From Ascidia mentula (Eukaryota > Chordata > Ascidiacea > Phlebobranchia > Ascidiidae), in assembly GCA_947561715.1 (NCBI GenBank), contig OX387199.1, forward strand, positions 22,635,001-22,699,000: a stretch of 64,000 nt of DNA. Direction: 5' to 3'. Positions 62,101-64,000 of the stretch are shown here, piece by piece; within the stretch, counting starts at the first letter, position 1; each line of letters begins with the position of its first letter. Below the pieces are notes generated by a model. It was not told where the DNA came from. It searched no databases and worked only from the letters and a program-made list of their open reading frames with translations. The translations under genes were made by a program, and so were the position numbers.

Positions 62101-64000
62101 GCTGTTTCGGTGCATCACTACTATAAAAGGCAAAGGTATTGGTGTCTGTTGTTTAGTATTGTTTGTCATAATGCCCTTTGTAGAATCTTTCGCACACAGT
62201 TAACCACAAAGACGGTTTAAGTATTTCCCAGATTCTTGTGACAGATTTCTATAAACGAATCGGATGTTTGTGACCTCACAATTAACTGCGATGATCAAAG
62301 TGACGAAATAAACTGCACAAATGACGGAAGGTTTTGTTGCGAAAACAAAGATCCATTGTTCGTTAAGAAGGAGAAGGTAAACACATGTTAACAATATTTA
62401 AAGTTTTGTGTCCTTTTGATTTCGTGCATGTTAATGTTGTGACCGAAATTAATTCAGCGATCCCGAATTCGGATATGGAAGTTTTAAGACAGATTTAGAA
62501 AGACCTTTTCTCCGTATTTCAGCGCTTAATTTCGCAACCTCAACTATGGTAAACGTTCAGTTCACCCTGCACTAACGGCTCACCGTCAAAACAAAAGTTG
62601 GGAGCCGAACTACAGAGTCGGCTACTTTCATAATTTGGAAGCGCCCAATGTTAAAAGCACGAATACCAAAGAATAAAGTGCGACCCACTGCACAAATCAT
62701 GTTCTTTACACCTAACCACACAAGCACACCTCAACGTTTGCCACCAGATGAGAACTGCCAGTTTACGAATTAATTCTTATTTTTGTCGCCAGATTTCTGG
62801 CTAAATAGCGCGTCACACGCCTTCCACGTACCCAAAACTACACATGCATTTTGCAGTACACATTTTTTGTCCAATTTCTATAGTTCCGTTGTTCACCAAT
62901 TACATACAAAACAGTAATTTCGCATTATGCTGTTTACAGACGCCAATATGACCAACTTAACTACAAAGTTTTCTTTAATTTACTCCACATAGAAATTCAA
63001 TGGAGTCGGCGACTGCTCTGATTGGTCAGACGAGTGCCCAACAAACACAAAAGTGATCAACGAAAACATATTTTCATCACGATACGAGTTGATTGCAAAC
63101 CCGTTTCTACGAGCCATTGTTTGGATAATGGGGATGCTCGCCATTGCCGGGAATTTGGTAAATTAAACTAAGTTTGTTTTGTCTTTGTTGCACAATAAGA
63201 ACACGTGTTGTATTCCTTTAATTTGTTTTAAGGTTGTCATGGTGATGGAAGGCAAAACGTTGGCGACGACAGAATCACACTCTGCTGCATTTCGCACAAA
63301 CCATCTGCTCGTTTTGAATCTATCTGTTTCCGATCTACTTATGGGAGTTTATCTGATCATGCTGGGCGCCGCTGGTGTCAGATACTCCGGAAGTTATTGT
63401 GCCAATGACCTTATTTGGAGATCAAGCGGAAGTTGCACCACAATGGGGGTATTGGTTTTGCTTTCAAGCGAAACATCGGTGTTTACAATGGTTCTGTTGA
63501 CCATATTCCGACTGTATGCTGTGAAAAACGTAAGTGAAACAATTGTGTTTAGTTAAGTCAGCTATTGCCAACTTTCGTTGAACCGGTGACGGCCCTTTCC
63601 AAAATTTTATGACAACTTTCTCTCTGGAAATCTTTTATCTCCGGAAACCTATTTGTAATCACTCTCCCAGCTATCGCTAGATTCTAAGCCTGACATGAGA
63701 AACGAAACTGAAACGAATATTGTTGAAATGACGCAGTTTTGCCCAATTTGGGATCTACAGGGTAGAGAAAGAAGAAACAATTTTTAGTCCGATGAGATTC
63801 GAACTGACAACTACATTCTCCGTCTCTCGAATTAAAATAACCACCGAGCTTGCAAAACTTCTTTCTTTTCAATAAACACATGTCAATGTTCTATTTTGTT
63901 TCAGCCACTCGATGCATCCTTGAAACCGGAATTGAAAACTGTCATCCTTTGCATTATCCTCTCCTGGGCATTCTCGTTTACAATTGCTTTTATTCCACTC
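53172..64000 (+). CDS. LDLa-array rhodopsin-class GPCR, LGR/relaxin-receptor-like, copy 2 (5' part)
   Basis: Exons joined by eye with matching phases: 53109-53182 (ATG 53172), 53980-54053, 54162-54303, 57696-58016, 58093-58263, 58986-59088, 60570-60857, 62245-62376, 62993-63157, 63233-63529, 63905 to beyond the edge; 600 codons are visible. Residues 1-22 form a signal peptide (VVEILLSFITIASA core). LDLa-type modules follow at about 29-60, a divergent cysteine-rich stretch 77-140, then about 147-178, 195-226, 273-316, 319-355, 361-393 and 396-430, most with a D-x-SDE calcium motif. A threonine-rich linker lies at about 251-264. Helix 1 starts near 448, directly after the last LDLa: no leucine-rich repeats. 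The helix 3 end reads IFRLY. Against copy 1 the shared exons differ by a few codons (V/I, Q/H, I/L, F/L, S/C). Exact exon choice, especially 58986-59088, needs transcript support. Confidence 0.88.
54536..54608 (-). repeat. Short tandem repeat, inverted relative of 10407-10484
   Basis: On the minus strand the units read GTTTGGTAATAATGC, TACGTGTTACGTAACAATG and CCACGTGATTGGTAACAATG, the same degenerate 20-22 bp word as at 10407-10484. It lies in the 3.4-kb intron between exons 54303 and 57696. Confidence 0.55.
54819..54857. repeat. Perfect 17-bp inverted repeat with 5-nt loop
   Basis: Arms AATCATAGAATACTAAA and TTTAGTATTCTATGATT around the loop ACATG. Arms are too short for a microRNA precursor. 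It could form a cruciform or be a remnant of a palindromic mobile element. It is intronic in receptor copy 2. Confidence 0.85.
55140..55250 (+). repeat. tRNA-derived SINE-like fragment
   Basis: Contains CTGATCGTGGCCGGGATATC and GGGTTCGAATCCC (a consensus Pol III B-box with stem), then GTTGTGGTAAAGAG. It is closely related to the fragment at 18150-18215. A clear A-box is not seen and the acceptor stem does not pair, so it is not a functional tRNA. Confidence 0.5.
55441..55500 (+). repeat. Dispersed ~60-bp repeat, copy 3
   Basis: Shares AATAATATGAATT and CAGACAGATGGCCACTGTTTC with 11676-11739 and 11832-11896. It abuts the LINE fragment that starts at about 55501, so it may mark the insertion boundary. 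Confidence 0.7.
55501..56345 (-). mobile_element. LINE 3' fragment, related to the element at 14280-17377
   Basis: Blocks align with the larger LINE: GACATCGGCCAGGACGCC / GACATCAGCCAAGACATT, GTAATATTG followed by TTTAAAGGAGAGAGAAG / CTTTATAGGAGAGAGAAG, and the GCCGCGCCGTAACCA / ACCGCGTCGTAGCAACCA ends. Only the 3' portion is present. It is heavily mutated and intronic in receptor copy 2, inserted opposite to the gene's direction. Confidence 0.75.
56346..57695. other. Rest of the 3.4-kb intron of copy 2
   Basis: A minus-strand B-box with perfect T-stem (CTGGGTTCAAATCCCAG, about 56693-56709) is preceded by an anticodon-arm-like but mispaired stretch, another tRNA-derived remnant. The word CCTTGTTTTCTCCGTA at about 57393 also occurs at about 11791. 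Otherwise nothing recognised. Confidence 0.5.
58264..58985 (+). other. Intron of receptor copy 2, nothing further seen
   Basis: Begins GTAAGTGATA and ends AATATTTTCAG; phase 2 on both sides. No repeat or gene recognised inside. Confidence 0.7.
59017..59058 (+). repeat. ACA microsatellite inside a coding exon
   Basis: Five ACA codons, one ATA, seven ACA and an ACC lie in frame in the predicted exon 58986-59088, encoding a threonine run between LDLa groups. Length changes of 3 bp would keep the frame and lengthen or shorten the linker. This depends on that exon being real, which the matching phase on both sides (2 in, 0 out) supports. Confidence 0.8.
59089..60569 (+). other. Intron of receptor copy 2, nothing further seen
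   Basis: Begins GTAAGTGAGA and ends ACATACCAG. Open frames inside are short and show no family resemblance. Confidence 0.6.
60958..62120. mobile_element. Non-autonomous hAT-type DNA transposon (outer)
   Basis: Terminal inverted repeats TAGGGATGCACCGAAA and (inverted) TAGTGATGCACCGAAA match at 15 of 16 bases and are flanked by a perfect 8-bp target duplication CTATAAAA (60950-60957 and 62121-62128), the hAT signature. Sub-terminal sequence is rich in TTCGGCCGAA palindromes. No transposase is encoded. It lies in the intron between exons 60570-60857 and 62245-62376 of receptor copy 2. About 726 bp of it is a second element inserted later. Confidence 0.93.
61234..61959. mobile_element. Second hAT-like element nested in the first
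   Basis: Ends read TAGGGATGCGCCAA and (inverted) TAGGGATGTGACAA. Flanking octamers GATGAGAA (61226-61233) and GATCAGAT (61960-61967) match at 6 of 8 positions, so the duplication is decayed. Sub-terminal GATTCGGGTTCGTGCGAATC-like repeats occur at both ends. No transposase frame is present. Confidence 0.75.
62692..64000 (+). repeat. Segmental duplication, right copy (pairs with 1-1304)
   Basis: Right member of the duplication described for 1-1304; it runs to the window edge. Intron lengths differ by a few bases (for example TAAAGCGCGT against TAAATAGCGCGT). Confidence 0.95.

Overview
The window is eukaryotic, AT-rich animal DNA. It has split genes with GT-AG introns (one only 57 nt), long tandem satellites, LINE, Penelope-like and hAT elements, and two copies of a receptor gene from the leucine-rich-repeat GPCR / relaxin-receptor (LGR/RXFP) family. 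Compact exons, very short introns and LDLa-rich rhodopsin-class receptors fit an invertebrate deuterostome. A tunicate such as Ciona is my best guess, but the sequence alone does not prove it.

Layout. (1) 1-2283: the 3' half of receptor copy 1 on the + strand, from half an LDLa module through all seven membrane helices to the stop, with a likely poly(A) signal near 3270. (2) 3.3-5.1 kb: non-coding, partly CpG-rich. (3) 5.08-7.0 kb: a 26-bp minisatellite of about 74 units. (4) 7-13.5 kb: no gene I can support, but a tight cluster of TGACA half-sites near 8.35-8.51 kb and several short dispersed repeats. (5) 13.5-19 kb: a transposon graveyard. A decayed LINE (minus strand) lies between two 0.5-kb direct repeats, followed by a decayed Penelope-like element; a possible last exon of an unrecognised minus-strand gene sits at 14125-14253. 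(6) 20.6-46.7 kb: one continuous satellite of about 190-bp monomers (roughly 137 of them) with nested higher-order duplications. (7) 47.0-52.0 kb: a second satellite built on a 20-bp unit with a recurring non-20-bp spacer. (8) 53.1-64 kb: the 5' two thirds of receptor copy 2 (+ strand), whose introns hold a LINE fragment, tRNA-like pieces, a hairpin and a nested pair of hAT-type elements; it runs off the right edge.

Main biology. Copy 2 can be spliced by eye into a continuous reading frame: ATG at 53172, signal peptide, a series of LDLa-type modules, a threonine-rich linker made by an ACA microsatellite, more LDLa modules, then directly an LGR/RXFP-type seven-helix domain. No leucine-rich repeats lie between the LDLa modules and helix 1: the exon that ends the last LDLa also encodes helix 1. 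Copy 1 adds a very long second extracellular loop. Both copies have lost the acidic residue of the E/DRY motif. The copies are almost identical, introns included, so the duplication is recent (or is an assembly or haplotype effect). The 60 kb between their matching exons is more than half satellite DNA, which may be cause or consequence of local rearrangement.
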